Part shown: positions 35,501 through 48,700 of the stretch, piece after piece
How the letters are laid out: the number at the start of each line of letters is the position of its first letter
Numbering within the stretch: position 1 is the first letter of the stretch
Assembly (NCBI GenBank): GCA_963989245.1
Contig: OZ022353.1
Location: 27,470,593-27,534,592 of the forward strand
Direction of reading: 5' to 3'
DNA length: 64,000 nucleotides
Origin: Nansenia antarctica
Lineage: Eukaryota > Chordata > Actinopteri > Argentiniformes > Microstomatidae
Translations under genes and position numbers: made by a program
Notes under the pieces: model-generated
The model's input: only the letters and a program-made list of their open reading frames with translations
What the model was told of the DNA's origin: nothing
The model's database searches: none

Positions 35501-38500
35501 AGCTGGATGACTCTGAAGTCACCCGTAGTGCGGCCAGTCCCGGGGAGGGGTCGGAGAGCAGTGTGGTGTTTGAGTTTGACAAGCAAGAGCTGTCCAGGGA
35601 TATTCAGGGCCTGGAGCGGATGGGCCATGGTCTTAAGAGGATGGAGCAGAGTCTGGACGGCTCAGCCCAATCGTGTGAAAAGTCCCAGGAGGAACCATGC
35701 CAGGGGTCCTTAGAGGAGACTTCACTGGGTTCTCTAGAAGAGTCGTGTGAGGCGGCTCTAGAGAGACCAGTGGAACATGCTCTTGAGGGGCCAATTGAAG
35801 AGCCTGAAGATGGCTCATGTGAGCGTCCTCCAGAGGATGGAGGTGAGGAGCTCTTAGTGGAGGAGTCAGACCATGGTCCCCTTGCGGAACCAGTTTCGGA
35901 ACCTATAGAAGAGCCTAGTACAGACCCAACATCAGAGAGCCCATTCCCAGGGCCGCTAGAGGAAGACTATGATATGGAACCAGAGAGGACGTGCGAGGGG
36001 CCTGCTGAACTAGAAAGCACGTTCACCGAACACACTCCCACAGAGCCCACCAAACCCTTCTCTCTCTCCGTGCCCCATGAACCATCCCTGTCTCCCCATG
36101 CCGACACAGTGGCACAGATCAAGATGGAGTTTCCTTTGGACCCAGATATCTGTGAGAGCAAGCCGGAGGGTGTGGACTTTAAACCGGAGGTGGGAGTGGA
36201 CTTTAAACCTCAGGAAGTGGTCTTTAAGCCGGGCGAGGGAGTGGACTTTAAACCAGAGGAAGTGGACTTTAAACCAGAAGAAGTGGACTTGAAACCAGAA
36301 GAAGTGGACTTTAAACCAGAGGGAGTGGACTTTAAACCTGAGGGAGTGGACTTTAAACCAGAGAGAGTGGACTTCAAACCAGAGGGAGTGGACTTTAAAC
36401 CAGAGGGAGTGGACTTTAAACCAGAGGGAGTGGACTTTAAACCTGAGGGAGTGGACTTTAAACCAGAGGAAGTGGACTTTAAACCTGAGGGAGTGGACTT
36501 TAAACCTGAGGGAGTGGACTTTAAACCTGAGCTCCTGGAGCCTGACAGCACAGTCCACACACCCAAGCTGGAGCAGCCGGAGGGTCTAGAGGTAAAGGAC
36601 GAGATCAAGGAGGAGAGGCCCAAAACTCCAGGTATTGTAGCCACCATGTTATCTACCATGTTATCTACCATGTTATCTACTCGTGTTTTAGGAGGAGGAG
36701 GATCATTATCGGCCAGGTGATATTTTTTGGCCTGTTCAATATTATTTCTAACCAGCCATGTTATATCAATGGGGGAGGCTAACATGCTAACCACCATGTT
36801 ATATCAATGCTAACATGCTAGAGTTTACATACAGTCTACAACTCCTGTGGAGGTCATGTGATAGTTTACAGTGGTGCAAACTTGTCACCTTTAGGTGAAA
36901 TTCGCCGTTTTTACCTCAAAATAGGTGACCTACGTGAAATGCAGATTTGCAAAAAAAATATTTGGGGAGGGGGGGGGGGTCTACATCTCATCTCATCCAA
37001 GTCACATGATGCCCAAGCTAACATCTTCCTGTCTGCTAAACTCTGCTGCAGTTGAAATAAAACGTCTTAAGTTCTTAAGATGGATGTAGAAACATAAGAA
37101 GTAATCAAATAAAATAACATAGAAGTTACTGTATGTCTATGTTGCGATAACTTCTCAACAGGAATTTACAGGGTTCGTTCAAACTATCGTAATTCTTGAA
37201 CTATATGTGCAATCGAAAAAAATCCAACAGTTTCTGAAAGCACAGAAGTTGCACTCTCTCGCCATTTAGGGTTATTACGGTAGTTCACCAAAAAAACAAA
37301 TGCACTGACCTCAAAGTGTCATGGAGTGATTTGAAGAGAAGCAGTATTTTAGCGGTGTTTTATACTTTAGTGAGTTTCTGTACCTACAGTATATGTTTGT
37401 GCTTGTGAAATGTCACAAAGACCATCTAGGCTAGGGTAACCAATCCACCTAAAAGTTTCATCGAGGACGACGATGTAAGTGACGAAGGACTGATTTCTTC
37501 TTCTGAACCAGGGTATGGAGGTTAGTTCTAGCGACTTTACCTGATAGAACATCGACATGCTAGAAACACAACTACACATAATTAGATGATCATTATAAGT
37601 ATTTAGTGATTGTTAAACTGTTGTTTATTATATCGAGTGGGTACTTTACAACTTCAAGTTTCGTGTTATGAAAAAAACGAGTCGGCGAGTGGTTTGCCCT
37701 AGGCTGTGTTCGTAAATTCGCTCTGGAAATCTGATCAGCAGTCATGGAATGCCTCTTGTCCAATCAAATTACTTGGTCCTTTTATGACGTTGAGCCCAGT
37801 GCGCAGAGCGAATTTACGAACGCTGCCCGAGACTGTCTCGGGTCCCCCTTTACCTCGCTTTTAACCTGCTGCTACACTGCTTCTATAACATCAGGATCAG
37901 ACAAAGGGCGAGACTTTCAAAATATTTTTTTTTAATGGCTTCTGTGTGCTTTAGACTTGCGTAGAATCGATTTTATTTTTATTTAAAAAGTCCGACCGGA
38001 AAATGTATTATTGTCGCCAGACCCACTGCGTGGGAATACGACGCGTGCAGATGAGAGACAACATATAAAACAAAACTTATCGCACACTTATTGCTCGTGT
38101 AACATTGGTTAAGCTCACCCAAAACCCCGATATTTTGCCACGTGAAATGATAAGACAAGAGGCCTCGATACGATAATCGCCGTAGGAGGCGATTCGACTG
38201 TAGGCATGTGAAGTTTTTCTTCAAACTTGCAGTGGTAGCAACGGTATGTGTGGTTTAGTAAATATAGTGTGTGTGTGTGTGTGTGGACCTCCTGTGAGAG
38301 GTGTGTGTGTGTGTGTGCCATATCTCAGTATGTAGGCTATGCAGTGTAAGTGAGTGTGAGTAAGTGTGTGAGTTTATTCTGTTATTTATGCTATTATATC
38401 TAATGTGTTGAGAAGCAATGGAAATGAATCAAGAAATTGATAGAGTAGGCTAACTTACATTATCATTGTTCTATATGCTACAGAACAGATCACCCAGCAT

Positions 38501-39760
38501 TGCTAATGAAAATAATCAACGAATGTGAGTCTAATACTAATAGTTGCTCAATAGGTCTTAAAATCTATTAAAAGTGGTCTTATAAAGGTCTTAAATGTAA
38601 CTTGTTGAAACCTGCAGGAACCCGCATAATTATTTTGAGAACAGGTTGCTTACATTAATTATGAGGGTGCAGTGTTTCCTCCAGGAATTTTTCCATTGGT
38701 GGCGGATAGCCCTGACCTTTTTCGCGTGCACGCGCATGAAACGCGGTCCGCCAATTTTTGTCATAATAATTCACCAAAATAATCAGTGAGAATTAAAAAA
38801 TATAACAAAAATGATATTGAGTAAAGTACAAGCATTAATAGGCAATAATAAGCTACTTTTGACAAAAACTATTGACAAAATAAATGATGCCCATGATTCT
38901 AGAGTCTCACATAACGTCAGCTGAAAAAAAAAAAAAAAAAACTGTCTAGCAAGCTAGGTGTTGGCTAAAACGCTGCAGTTCGGTCTTCATTGCGAAATTA
39001 ACGTTAATTAATAACTAGCATAACGTTACTAATTTAGTTAGTTTGATAATAACAAACCCGCCTCTTTGCTTCTCTATGCGCCGCTATAACGCGCTCCTTT
39101 ACCATTCCGAGGTCAGATGGCTTTCCCGTGGATCAGTATTGGCGCGCGTCTTTGAATTACGCACAGCTATCCACGAGATTCTGCTACCGCGCGGAGCTGG
39201 CTGCGCATTTCAATGCATTTCCGCGGATTCCGCGGTGCCCTCGCCTGACGTGAAATGCGCAATTGTTGATCACTTGGAGGCATTCGAAAGTCAATTTGAG
39301 AAGTACTTTTCTGAGACTGAGTCTTGGAGAAAGCACAAGACATGGATACGGTTTCCATGCAAAGACAATGCATCCGACGCCTAAACCTGACAGCCGCTGA
39401 GGAAGATCAGCTGATCGACCTAACCACAGACAGTACACACAATAATGTGTACGAGTCACAGCCTCTCACCCAGTTCTCGATGAGCCTCTTGCCTTTTGCA
39501 ACAACTTATCTTTGTGAAAGTGGATTCTCCTCCCTCACCTACCTGAAGAGCAAATACCGTTCCAGACAGCAGTCTGAGGATGACATGATGCTCTGCCTGA
39601 CAACCTCCATCTCCCCCAGAATAGACAAGCTGTGAGTGTACCACCAACCAGGGCCAGTCATCTCACTGAGGTAGGCATAGGCCTACCTGGCTTCCTGAAG
39701 CTAAAAGTTTCATTGTTGAAAAATTATAATAATAGAAAATATAAGCCTCATCAACAACAA

Positions 39761-39796
<36 letters not shown>

Positions 39797-42700
39797 TAAT
39801 AACCAATCATAATTATGCATGAACGTTTTATCAATCATGAACACATATAGGCTAATAACCCAGTATATAAATAGGTTAATACGGTGAAAGAAAAGGTGAA
39901 TGAAGTAAATATAAAAGTTATTATAGGCTTTAAAATGTGAGAAATTTAAAAATATTTATTACATGTGGGGGTCCCTGTTCTGTTTGTCTCTCGTCCAAGG
40001 GGTCCTTGGGTTGAAAAAGGTTGAAGACCCCTGGTCTAGACAGGTCAAGATTTCTGACCTGTTTTTTTTGTTTGTTTGTTTGAAGAGAGAGAGAATCAAG
40101 TTTTGCACTTTCGATCTTTTGTCAGGTGCACCGAATACAATTATCTCAGTTTTGTCCTTGTTAAGTTTAGGAAGTTTTGTGTCATTCAGACGTTTATTTG
40201 TTCAATGCAATTCCAGAGATTGTCAATGGGACTATAGTTGTTTGGTGAGAGGGCTATGTAGATTTGAGTGTCATCTAGGGCTGGGACGACGCGTCGACGT
40301 AATCGACTACGTCAATACGTCGACTTGCGTAATGTGCGTCGGTGCGTCGCAAAAAAAATAATAATCTAACTGCAATTGCGGCACTGCGCCGACGTGGTGG
40401 CGGGGGCGCTGTTTCGCAAATAAGTTAGCTTTCGTTTTTGCTAGCGAAATAGCTGATAGTATCAGTGTTTCCTCCAGGAATTTTTACAATGGTGGCGGGT
40501 AGCGTTGACCGCGCGCGCTCGCGATTTTTTCCGCGTGCACTCGCATGAAACGCGCACGCGCGCTCAAAACAACGACGTAATTTCAGCCAAAACTCGAGGA
40601 TGGCCCAAAAAAATAAAATGTTTTCCCGTACTTCTCCCGTGTGTCTCTTATTGTCTGTGTCTGCATGTTTTTCCAGCATGTAATTCCGTTGTCAATAAAA
40701 AATTCGTCTCCCCTTCTTTTCATTATCATTATGGAGGCTTTATGGTTGTTGTAACTATTATGGGAAGCGGTTGACACAGTAGCCGCTTTTCGTGTATGCT
40801 GCAGTGGATCCCTTCACAACGCAGAAGAAAGAGGAGAGAGAAAACATTGTCAATGTGCAGGGAAGAATCATGTATCAGCAGGGTTCAACAGTAACGCTTG
40901 CCTGGGGCAAGTAAAAAAATTCGCCGGGTTTGTTTGCGCGAGCCCGAAGACGCTGCTGGATCCTGGATCTGTTTACCTGTGTGCAGGAAGAAAAACAGAC
41001 GGAGCAGGCGCCAGACCAGACTAGATGATTGTGGAGTGAAGAGATTATTAAAGCGTACGCGATGCGACGGGTGATCGACAAGCACGTACACTTTCATAAT
41101 ATCTTCACTCCACGATCATCTAGTCTGGTCTGGCGCCTGCTCCGTGTTCTTCCTGCACACCGATGCACAGATCCAGGATCCAGCACCGTCGTCGCGCATA
41201 TTGTAACATTTGAAGTAGTTTGTAGACTACACGCAGCCTAGATGTATTCGACCAATCACAAAACAGTTTTGCAAGCGCGTCGCTTCGCGCTTGTGGGTGT
41301 GTCTAGCGATGTGAAGGTCTGAAAAGCGGCCTAAATTTTTTTTTTTTTTTTTGGGAGAAATCTGAATGGTGGCGGAGGAAATTCCATCGTGGCGATCCGC
41401 CACGATGAAATGCATGTAGAGGAAACACTGAGTATGTTGACTGCTCTAGGAGAATACATATTTGAAAGTACAGAATGCCTGAGAGCCTTATATTGCATTA
41501 TATTACATTATATTTTGAATGGTCATCTAGTGCCTGAATATTGTGTTTTCCTTTACATAAATAATGACATTTCCACCATAAATTTATGCAGAAAGGTCAC
41601 AAATTGGTGCATATCAATTCACCAGAATGCAAGAAATTAAGTGTTTGATGTTTAAGGACCCCCAGACAGCCCTGCTTCATGGGTCCCCCCCCGATGTCAA
41701 ACACCACTGGTACCACCTCCGCCTCATTTTGAGCCAGGAAAAACCCTGATGGCCATGTTGGCATTCAAGTTGGCTAAACATAGCAGTGATTGGGCCTGTG
41801 TCTGGGGCTGTTTGACAGAGGCAGTTACAGTAGTAGTAGTAGTAGTAGCAGGTCGCCGAATTAAAGGTGTCTGTGTTTAATTGCGGGCCCACAGACAGCC
41901 CCCATACATCAGCTGATCATTTAAAGGGGCGGCCGTCTGAGTAATGTGCATGTCACACGCTGCTTTGTTTTATAAGAGCAGCAGCTATTACCCAGAGTGC
42001 TTTATAAAGACACTGTTAAACAGAGAGAGACAATACAGCCATTATTTTGGGGGAAATTAAGTGATACAGTAAAAAAAAAAAAACGTTAGGCTAATCGCTA
42101 AATTAGTCGTTAGAGTAATCGACTAACCGAAAAAATAATCGCTAGATTAATCGTTAGAACAATTGTCGTTTGGGACAGCCCTAGTGTCATCCGCATAGTT
42201 GTGGTAGGCAATTTGGTTCTTTTTATGATGTGTCCCAATGGAAGCATGTAGAGATTGAATAGGAGGGGGCCAAGGATTGATCCTTGGGGAACCCCACATG
42301 TAATTTTAATTTTGTCTGACACAAAGTTGCCAATGGAGACATAGTAGCTTCTGTTCTGTAGGTATGATCTAAACCAGTTTAGAGCAGTGCCTGAAAGTAC
42401 CTAGGCTTTTAGTCTATCTATTAGAACAATGTCAGTTTGTAGTTAAAACTGTCTCTGAAGAAGGAGGCGATTGCCAATGAATATTCGGTTAGAAAACATA
42501 ACATTTGTGATTAACATGACTTCTGGTATAAACCATGCCCACTCCCGGTCTTCTATCCGAATACAGATAGGCTACAGATAATTCTGTTGGTTGAACAGAT
42601 ACAAATACAGATAATGACGTCTCTGTACCCCTCTACACATTGTCTCAGCCGATAATTAACCTAGGTTCACAACAGTCTTTCTTCTTAACTTGTTTGGAAA

Positions 42701-45700
42701 GCCTGGGAAAATTGAGGAAGAAGTGCATTAGCGGGCAATGTAGACATACTTGCTACACTCCCATCCAGTCAATAGGCAATCGTTACATTATCTGTTAGTG
42801 TGAAATGTCTATATAGTTTGCGTTTAAAAATGCCTCCTGTTGGTCAATGGATCATTTACATAAAAATGTTTGGCATTTAGCAGACGCCTTATTCCAAAGC
42901 GACTTACAATCATACACAATACATTTGACTAAGCAAGTGAATCATCAATCCACCAGTCGTAGCAGGAAGAGTAATCTAGCTCAGGCCCGGGGCCATTGGC
43001 AGTCTCAATTTATTTATTTTCTTTTTCTTTTTTTGTATAGACACTGGAGAAACAGAGAAACAGTACAGGGGGGGCAGTAGAAGTCTTGCGGGACACAGTA
43101 AAGGGGAAAAGCGGGTGTCTCAGGAGACGCAGTGCTGGGGGTAGTAGATGTCTCAGGAGGAGCAGTTAAGGTGTAACCTGAAGAGACGGGTCTTCAGTCT
43201 CCAGCGGAAGATGGGTAGTGACTCTGCAGTTCTGACAGCCGTGGGAAGCTCATTCCACCAGCGGGGAGCCAGGGTAGTGAAGAGACGTGATCGGGCAGCG
43301 TGGCTGCCGTGTTGGTGTAGAGGTGGTTGGGCCAGTTGGCCAGCAGAGGTGGAGGAGTGGAGTGAATGGGCTGAAGTTTGGGCGGTGACCATTGCCTGTA
43401 GGTAGGCAGGGGCTGTCCCTTTAGCTGCCTGGTAGGCGTGGAGCCCGGCCAGGAGTACGTTGCAGTAATCAAGGCGGGAGATGACCAGTGACTGGGTCAA
43501 GAGTTGCGCTGCTTCTCTGGTGAGGAATGGTCGTATCCTTCTGATGTTGTAAAGGAAGAATCTGCAGGAGCGTGCCGTTGCTGCAATGTTCTCCACACAG
43601 GATAGGCCTGGGGGGCGATAGATGACAACAATGTGAAGTTTGACAGGGTAAGAGACAAGTTTGACAGGAGAGTTCAGTGTTTCCTCCAGGAATTTTTCCA
43701 TTGGCGCGCGCGCTCAAAACAACGACCGAATTTCAAACTAGAGGGAGGATGGCAAAAAAAAAAAAAGCTACAAATTTGCACGACCAGCTGTCGCTGCAGG
43801 ACACGTTCGATTGCAAAATTTATTTATCCTTTATGTTCCCAGTTGAGGGCGTGTAGCTGTCGTTAGTTGGCCTGCTTTTATTTAGTTATGCGTACGTTTG
43901 AGTTAGTCATCTCTAGGATTGTTGTTTGATATTAGCCTATACTTTCTCTTATCTGCATTTTGAGCAACTGTACAAGACCCAACAACACAACTCTGATACA
44001 GGACTAATGTTACCTAGCTGCTATAGCTAACCCTGCTACAAGACCCAACAACACAACTCTGATACAGGACTAATGTTACCTAGCTGCTATAGCTAACCCT
44101 GCTACAAGACCCAACAACACACCTCTGATACAGGACTAATGTTACCTAGCTGTAGGGATGCTCCGATCTGGATTTTTGGGGCCGATACCGATCACCGATT
44201 TGTTTCCTCAAGATCAACCGATACCGATACTGATTTTTAAAAAAATACATAACTGACTGGATAGCCTAAATATTTTTTGCTTTTTAGACAAAAGTTTTGA
44301 TCCATTAGGCACCAAGCAAACGCAGACCCATTTTTATGGCATAGTAAAGGTCTGGCCTATCACCCAGTTAGGGCCTGAAGCCCAAGTCAGTCGATATGGC
44401 TGTATAAAAGACATCATAAACGTGGCCTTCATGGTTTACATACTGTTACGTCCTCCTATGTTTTCTGTTCAGTTATCTGTCTTCCCCAGAAAAGAAAGAA
44501 AAAAAAAGATCGGTTTTTGCGATCGGCCATTTTTGCCGATCACCGATCGAGTCATTTGGAGTGAAATCGGCCGATTTAAATCGGTGGCCGATAAATCGGA
44601 GCATCCCTACCTAGCTGCTATAGCTAACCCTGCTACAAGACCCAACAACACAACTCTGATACAGGACTAATGTTACCTAGCTGCTATAGCTAACCCTGCT
44701 ACAAGACCCAACAACACAACTCTGATACAGGACTAATGTTACCTAGCTGCTATAGACCCATTTGTACTAAACAACTACAACGTTGTATTGGACACATTTT
44801 TTTCGAACTAATCCACAGACAGCAGTCTTATTAACGGGCCCCTGTGGTGCCAGGTGTGGAGGCGACCCAGCACAGTGGGGATATACACTATCAAGCCAAG
44901 CTCTACTGTCAATATTTGCGTGTGTGTGTTTTACTTTGAACGCAATTTCAATTGCAATGTCCCAAGTATTACCTACATCTCCTCTGTGGAAAACTCTAAT
45001 CCCGACGCAGCAGTTATTGTGCTCGGCGATTTTAATCACACCAACAGAACTTCCCAATTACAAACAACAGGTGTCATGCCCCAGCAGAGGAGCTAACATA
45101 CTAGACCACTGCTACGTTACTATCAACGAGGCTTACCGTTCGTTCCCGAGGGCACCGCTGGGAAGGTCCGACCATGCCATGCTGCTCCTCGTCCCGAAAT
45201 ATATAGAGAAACTTAAATCCTGCAATACGACACCCAGCCATGCAGTTTCGTATCGCTCATAGCCACTGCTAGCTTCAGCAATGTTTGAAGTGTCTGGGAC
45301 ATCTTTTTTCTTGAAAAATCCATCCATCTGTCGCTGTTATTTAACGTGATATCTTATTTGTGCACCTAGCTAGCTAGATCAGCTTTTTGTATCTTTTAGA
45401 TGGTACTACCGGTGACTTTTAGCCCGTTATTTGCGAGGAGAAAACACAGGCGGCCGAGCATTTCGGAAGCTGAGCGGGGATGGTTGAGTCTGCACGGTTC
45501 TCATGCCGGTTCACATTTAGACCAATCAGGAGTAGCCCTAATGTCATTAATCTGATTTTGGATCAGCGGTTAGAGAGAGATGGGCGTGGATTTAGTTGCA
45601 CTTTTAGTCAACATCCATTATAGCGCTGATCTAGGATCAGATATATTTTAATCAGCTAAAATGTAAAACTTTTTTCTTTTTTTTTCTTTTGTGGACTGAA

Positions 45701-48700
45701 TCAATTCGTGGCGGAGGAAATTCATTCGTGGCGGCCCGCCACCAATAAATGCATATAGAGGAAACACTGGAGTTTGAGTAGATCATTTTGATACTCAAAA
45801 TAGGCCTACTACTTTGGATGGTCAAGGATTAATGGTACCATGTGCATAATATTTAACTGTTCAGATTATCATATAAAGGTGAACTCCTTGAAGGAAATCA
45901 GCAAATGTTTTACTTTTTTTTTAAATTTCATTCGTGAATTACTTTGACCCTGTCCCAGCCTTTTCATGTAATTAATTGCTTTACTTAATTGCTCATCTAT
46001 TTCATACATTTCCCCACTTTCAGTGGTTGAGAGTTATGTGGAGGCTCCAAGGTTTGCAGCGCCTCTGTCGATGTGTGAGCTGCCTGACAGTATGCAGGAT
46101 GCCAGAGAACCCACCATCGCTCAGCTGCTACAGGAGAAAGCCCTCTACTCCTTCTCCGAGTGGCCAAAGGTAACCAACTAGGTTTGGCAGGTAACAGATT
46201 AGAGCACATGTTTAGGGAAATAATGATGTCTTCAATGCAAGTTGTTGGGAATACTGCTCAGCCACTTGAACTTTTATTTTCAAATGTGTAGTTTGCGCAT
46301 TTCGCTGCTTGTGTTTTTCTTTTCTCGAGTGGTTTTGTTTTCTGTTGCATGGTGTTAGGACAGGGTGATCATAAACCGCCTGGACAGCATCTGCCACGCT
46401 ATCCTGAAGGGGAAGTGGCCCTCCTCCAGCCAGCAGTACGAGTCTCCCAGCTCGCTGGCCAACACCTGTGTTCCCAACAGCGTCCACCACCACCAGCGAC
46501 CTGGCTTCCTCCCGGCCAGGGTCCAGGCCCCGCCCCCAGGCCCCTCCCCCGGCCTCAACTTCAACATCCCGGCCCCCGTCACTCGCCTGCCCAAGGTGAT
46601 TTTCGCCACATCCTCATATTCAGTCTCTGTCCCATACCATGATTCACACCCGTCATTGTTGAAGTCCTTTCTCTCTGTGAATGTTTGTGTTAACTATTCA
46701 CCGTGTCTGTTGTCCGATATTCACCATTATATTGTTAATATTCTCACATTCTTCTTCATTTCCATCTGATTCAGTACAAGCCAAGAGGCGGCGCGTGCAG
46801 CCGTGGAGGCTGGAGGTTGACATCCTTGCCTCTCTTGCAGGAGAGACTGGTGGCGCCGCCCTACCTGCCCGAACTGAAGCGGGGCAGGCGTGCCTACGAG
46901 TACGACGCGGAGGTCCTAAGTAAACAGTGCCACACGGGGGAGAAGATGCCCGTGGTCGCCCCGCAACACAGGGGCGGGGCTCTGCTGCTCAACGGGTGGC
47001 AGGAGGCGGCTATGGACCTCTCCAAGGCCGGGGATCTCGGCATCGGGGGCGAGACGACCACCGTCGGCCACATCAGTCACCAGGTACACCCCGGCACCCA
47101 CAAAGGGCCGACCATGGGCCAGGTGCAGGAGGCCATGCAGGGAGCGATGCAGGGCTCCGTGGGGATGGACATGGCCGGGATCCTACAGGCCGGCCTCATC
47201 CACCCCGTCACCGGCCAGATCGTCAATGGCAACCTGAGGCGTGACGATGCCATCATGCGTCGGCGGAGAGGGAGGCGGAGAAACGTGGAGGCAGCAGACA
47301 TGGGGTTGGTCAAGAGCATGGGTCTGCACGTCCCCAAACCACAGGTCGGTGCTTTTTTTCTTTTTCCTTTTATGACATTTTCTTGATTTTCAAACAGACT
47401 GTGTATACCTGTTATGCTGTCTGTTATTCAGAGAGAGAAAACATTCAAATGTATCATATGAATGGAAATGTATGAGCTAACCCCCTGCGTTTTAAGATGA
47501 TCCACCCCTTCCTTCAATAAAGACATTCCCCATGTAGACAAGACTATAAACAGGGGTGCACATAACTTTTTGGGGCCAGTGCTCAGAGGAGCACCTAGGG
47601 ATGCTGCTTGGTGCTCCCCGAGCTCACGAGTCACGACCCGTCCCACAGGATGGATAAAAAAGGGATACATGGATAACTTATATTAGCAAAACGACATTTA
47701 TTCAAAAATAAGATGAACGAACAAATGATTGTGTGCAAAACAAAAGAAACAAATGAAAAATCAAATGACTGCTCTTTAAGCATGAAAGTCTGTCAGACTC
47801 CTTTAAACACAATGAAATCAACTGACATCTCTTTAAGCACTAACTGAATGTCTGTTCTTTAAATACAATGAAATCAACTGATATCTCTTTAAGCACTGCT
47901 CTGTTCTGTAAACACTGAAATCAACTTTCAACAAAAAGTTACAGCCTAAGCATTTACTTATGCTACAAGCTTAATCATCATCATCACTGCTCTCTTGACT
48001 GTTGTTAATACTGTCCTCAATTTCAACCATGGTAGAGGATGTTGTAGGCTATCACTTTAAATAGCTCATTATTTTGATTGTGCAACAAAGTCTTTTTTTT
48101 TTTCTTCTAATATAATTCCCAACCATATTCCCTGGGTCAGGGGTCGAGGTGCGATAATGAAGCTGTAAAACAAACGTCTGAACGTTTGAAAGCTTCAGAG
48201 AAAAGAAACGTGAAGTGCCTTGGTGTTGTTTTTCCTTTTAGCGACGAGTCGTTCGGGACTGAATTTTCACGTGTCGGCGTGATAACCGTGCGATGCGCGA
48301 TACGCGGAATGAAAGTACAAGTTACGATACTTTCCGAATGTTTTCGTGAGGGGAGTCGCCGTGGTCGTCGTCGGTGGGTACATTGTGGTCATGAAAGGAT
48401 ATGGTATTGGTATTAACGGGCAGTCAGCAGTTAGCAGTAGGAGTTTTGAGGAAGTCAATTCCTCTCCCAGCGCTTCCAGCTGTTGGTGCGCAAGAGCGCG
48501 TTCATGCCGCTGATCCTCCGCGCAACATGCATTTTGGCGACGCATGCGCACTGGCGCACCAGTTATGTGCACCCCTGACTATAAAACATGTTCCCTCTTG
48601 ACCTGCGCCTGTACCCACCACGGCTGATCGATAAATCGTATTTTCATCGCCATCGCGATATGAACATGTCCGATAAACACATCGCAAAAGATTGCCTGAA

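Larger units (their letters stand above)
40034..42425 (-). mobile_element. L2-type LINE RT fragment split by hAT
   Basis: The minus strand of 42184-42425 encodes ITCGVPQGSILGPLLFNLYM, then (after a frameshift) AYHNYADDT. 40034-40275 continues DDTQIYIALSPNNYSPIDNL and LNKDKTEIIVFGAPD. The hAT at 40276-42183 sits between, and its 8-bp TSD duplicates the DD codons of the YADD motif. Confidence 0.88.
43675..45769. mobile_element. CAGTGTTTCC-family element, 5-bp TSD
   Basis: Ends are CAGTGTTTCCTCCAGG and, reversed, CAGTGTTTCCTCTATATG. GAGTT flanks it at 43670-43674 and 45770-45774. It contains the 66-bp minisatellite, a hAT MITE and a LINE endonuclease fragment. Confidence 0.87.

Noticed and set aside
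36632..36720. Extension of the large chd6 exon to the stop at 36720
   Set aside because: A good donor (gtattg) at 36632 gives the phase needed by the exon at 46024, and the extra residues are a simple MLST repeat with no family match.
36010..36797. Minus-strand frames of 182 and 195 residues (FKVHSLW and SGLKSTP repeats)
   Set aside because: They are shadows of the VDFKPE coding array on the + strand.
46681..46923. Upstream extension of the exon at 46841 in the other frames
   Set aside because: The family-matching frame begins at the tctcttgcag acceptor; the overlapping frame starting at 46681 is intron read-through.
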